Source of the DNA: an uncultured Porphyromonas sp.
Lineage (GTDB): Bacteria; Bacteroidota; Bacteroidia; Bacteroidales; Porphyromonadaceae
Assembly (NCBI RefSeq): GCF_915070105.1
Contig: NZ_CAJZFJ010000056.1
Span: forward strand, 1-14,479
Direction: 5' to 3'
DNA: 14,479 bases
Under the pieces are notes generated by a model that did not search any database, was not told the origin of the DNA, and saw nothing but the letters and a program-made list of their open reading frames with translations. Both the position numbers and the translations under genes were made by a program. Below, piece after piece: positions 12,584 through 14,479 of the stretch; position 1 is the stretch's first letter, and every line of letters begins with the position of its first letter.

Positions 12584-14194
12584 ATGCTTGACCTTGTTCG
12601 TTTCATCCTTAGAGGGCATAAGTGGAGTATACTACTGATCCTCTTGCTTGGGTTTGGGATGGTGGTGACCAACCTCGTCTTCATCTGGCTCTCTAAGTGT
12701 GTAATCGACATCGCCTCGCATCAGAGGGGAGGTTCTATCCATGCCTTTGCCGCAGCACTCGTCATCACCTTAGCCATACAGGTACTCTGCCGAATAGGCT
12801 CCGTACGTCTCTCGGGCTATACAGCAGCTCACATGAGCAATGCTGTCCAGGCCAAGGTCTTCTCCCACCTCCTCTATACCCGCTGGGCTAGCCTCGGCAA
12901 GATGCACAGCGGAGACCTCGTCGTCCGTATGCTCAAGGATACGGAGAGTGTTGTCTCTTTCTTCGTTACCGTCCTTCCCTCTAGTATTGTTGCCTTAGTT
13001 CAGCTTGTCGGGGCACTTGCTCTCCTCTACTACTTTAGTCCAACGCTTGCCCTCATCCTCGGTGTGGGGATGCCCTTCTTAGCGGTCTTTGGGAAGTTCT
13101 ACTACAAGCGTATGCGCCGCTACACGGACGAGATGAAGCAGCATGAGAGTGAGATCACAGCACACATACAGGAGAGCCTACTGAACCAGACCGTCATACG
13201 TACCTTCGAGCGTCAGGGTACAGCCATTGATAACCTTAGCTTCCTCCATACCCTATATCTTCGATCCGTCAAGAGGCAGACCTTCGTCTCGGTCTTTGCC
13301 AACCTGATCATGCAGGCTGCCTTCTCGGGTGGCTATATCGTGGCCTTCCTCTGGAGTGCACGAGAGCTCTATGCTGGGGCGATCACCTTTGGGCTGATGA
13401 CCTCCTTCCTGCAGCTGGTTGCGCGTATTCAGTCGCCCTTGACCTCGCTGATTTCTAATCTTCCCCTACTGATCTCCTCCAAGTCCTCACTGGATCGTCT
13501 CGTGAACCTCCTAGAGTTCAAGACCGAGCACATGGGGAGACGCATCCTACTCTCTGGCCAAGTAACCTTAGAGGTGCAGGATATGAGCTTCCGCTATGGT
13601 GATGATGAGAACTGGGTCTATGAGGGCTTTAGCTTCTCTGCACATACGGGGCAGATGGTTGCATTGATGGGGCGAACGGGGGCTGGTAAGACTACACTGC
13701 TAAGGCTCCTTCTAGGTCTCATCACTCCAACTTCGGGTACGATCCGCCTATTGGAGGGATCTTCGTCCTATCGGATAGGAGAGGAGACACGTGGCAACTT
13801 CGTCTATGTCCCTCAGGGAGGATCGCTCTTCAGCGGTACGATCCGTGAGAACCTCCTCCTTGGCGACGAACGAGCCTCGGATGAGCGTCTTCGTGAAGTC
13901 CTTCGTCTAGCTGTCGCTGACTTCGTCTTTGACCTTCCACTTGGGCTCGATACGCTTATCGGGGAGCGAGGGGTAGGGCTCTCCGAGGGACAGTCACAGC
14001 GCATTGCCATCGCTCGGGCGCTCCTTCGTCCAGGTAAGATCCTACTGCTGGACGAAGCGACCTCCGCCCTAGACCAAGACACTGAGCGGCAGTTCCTCTC
14101 CTATCTGAAGATGCAGGCTCGTGATCGACTAATTCTCTTCATCACACATCATCCCGAGGTGGCAGCGACCTGCGATGTCGTTGTCCGTCTCTAG
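12584..14194 (+). CDS. ABC exporter, fused membrane and ATPase domains
   Basis: This 536-residue half-transporter should homodimerise in the inner membrane and export a substrate using ATP. The membrane domain covers about residues 15-300 with helices near 15-38, 53-72, 130-150, 153-171, 240-260 and 265-285. The ATPase domain (about 326-536) has the Walker A GRTGAGKTT (363-371), Q-loop Gln411 in VPQGGSLFSGTIREN, signature LSEGQ (466-470, Glu in place of the usual Gly), Walker B ILLLDE (486-491) and switch histidine in ITHH (520-523). There is no N-terminal C39 peptidase domain, so it should not itself cleave a leader. It begins one base after the nucleotidyltransferase stop, which indicates tight coupling. 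Its position makes it the probable exporter of whatever the PqqD/nucleotidyltransferase pair makes, which is inference. Confidence 0.93.
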   Translation: MLDLVRFILRGHKWSILLILLLGFGMVVTNLVFIWLSKCVIDIASHQRGGSIHAFAAALVITLAIQVLCRIGSVRLSGYTAAHMSNAVQAKVFSHLLYTRWASLGKMHSGDLVVRMLKDTESVVSFFVTVLPSSIVALVQLVGALALLYYFSPTLALILGVGMPFLAVFGKFYYKRMRRYTDEMKQHESEITAHIQESLLNQTVIRTFERQGTAIDNLSFLHTLYLRSVKRQTFVSVFANLIMQAAFSGGYIVAFLWSARELYAGAITFGLMTSFLQLVARIQSPLTSLISNLPLLISSKSSLDRLVNLLEFKTEHMGRRILLSGQVTLEVQDMSFRYGDDENWVYEGFSFSAHTGQMVALMGRTGAGKTTLLRLLLGLITPTSGTIRLLEGSSSYRIGEETRGNFVYVPQGGSLFSGTIRENLLLGDERASDERLREVLRLAVADFVFDLPLGLDTLIGERGVGLSEGQSQRIAIARALLRPGKILLLDEATSALDQDTERQFLSYLKMQARDRLILFITHHPEVAATCDVVVRL

Positions 14195-14213
14195 GCACTG
14201 CCGCTAGGGGAGT

Positions 14214-14266
14214 ACGTGAGGGAGCAAGGCATAGCTAAGGCTAGCCGTGCTCCCTCACGTTTCTTT
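14214..14266 (+). terminator. Terminator after the ABC exporter operon
   Basis: ACGTGAGGGAGCA (14214-14226) pairs perfectly with TGCTCCCTCACGT (14248-14260). The stem extends inward through GGC/GCC and TAGC/GCTA. TTCTTTTG follows. Confidence 0.9.
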
Positions 14267-14301
14267 TGCACATAGCTCGCTAAGCCCTCTGGTGATAGAA
14301 G

Positions 14302-14479
14302 GGCTGAGGCATGAAATTACCATAGTGCGAGGGCAAGGTCATCAAGGAATATGCGTCAAAGATAGAAGTATCCGTGTCCTAGGTGCAGAGATCCCCAGCG
14401 AATCCCTCCTACCTAGGAGGCATGAGTATACACGTGTGTACACAACAGTATACCCACGTGTACACAACTGTATACACGC
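14302..14479 (-). repeat. Dispersed non-coding repeat, copy 3
   Basis: This is the same element as copies 1 and 2, on the minus strand. The array has palindromes centred at 14428.5, 14439.5, 14450.5, 14461.5 and 14472.5, all 11 bp apart. On the minus strand the flank carries CCTCCTAGGTAGGAGG beside the array, then TTGCCCTCG (14328-14336) and CATGCCTCAGCC (14302-14313). The last 55 bases are the exact reverse complement of bases 1-55, after which copies 1 and 3 diverge. It begins 41 bases past the terminator stem of the ABC operon. Confidence 0.85.

Noticed and set aside
10445..14194. A complete lasso-peptide cluster
   Set aside because: Only PqqD-like, nucleotidyltransferase and ABC genes are present; no precursor, leader protease or asparagine-synthetase-like cyclase.
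1..14479. A 14.5-kb transposon bounded by 55-bp terminal inverted repeats
   Set aside because: There is no transposase or integrase, the content is housekeeping genes, a third array sits in the middle, and the 55-base identity matches an assembler k-mer.

Overview
The window looks like a chromosomal stretch of a Bacteroidota bacterium, most likely Porphyromonas or a close relative. The grounds are a Bacteroidota-type energy transducer TonB, a DUF4254 gene beside a family 9 glycosyltransferase, a DUF3078 outer-membrane protein, no clear Shine-Dalgarno sequences (A-rich leaders instead), and several TAnnTTTG promoter boxes typical of the phylum's primary sigma factor. Genus assignment is inference. 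All 16 genes I accept lie on the + strand, in short operons separated by non-coding gaps.

Layout: 1-637 holds no convincing gene; its first ~180 bp are a dispersed repeat. Next come TonB (638-1345) with a strong terminator and a DMT/EamA transporter (1591-2508). A tightly spaced set follows: DUF4254, GT9 glycosyltransferase, an S4-only RNA-binding protein and a CobC-like histidine phosphatase (2619-5431). Ferritin (5508-5990) has its own terminator. A rhodanese and a glutaredoxin-like protein form a small sulfur/redox pair (6213-6905). The gap 6906-7638 carries a terminator and a second copy of the repeat. Then come a uridine phosphorylase-like gene with a CrcB/Fluc fluoride channel (7639-8941), a DUF3078 protein (9008-10444), and a likely operon of hslR-like S4 gene, PqqD-like protein, NTP_transf_5-type nucleotidyltransferase and ABC exporter (10707-14194), closed by a terminator. 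A third repeat copy ends the window.

Two things stand out. First, three copies of a non-coding repeat carry arrays of 5-6 short palindromes (alternating GTATAC and TGTACA) whose centres lie exactly 11 bp apart with one exception. Each array has a diverged flank with two anchor motifs at essentially fixed distances. Second, the PqqD/nucleotidyltransferase/ABC cassette resembles part of a RiPP (lasso-peptide-like) locus, but no precursor peptide, protease or cyclase is visible here.

A caution: the first 55 bases are the exact reverse complement of the last 55. Fifty-five is a common assembler k-mer size, so the window is probably a contig that breaks at this repeat, and its ends should not be read as transposon ends.
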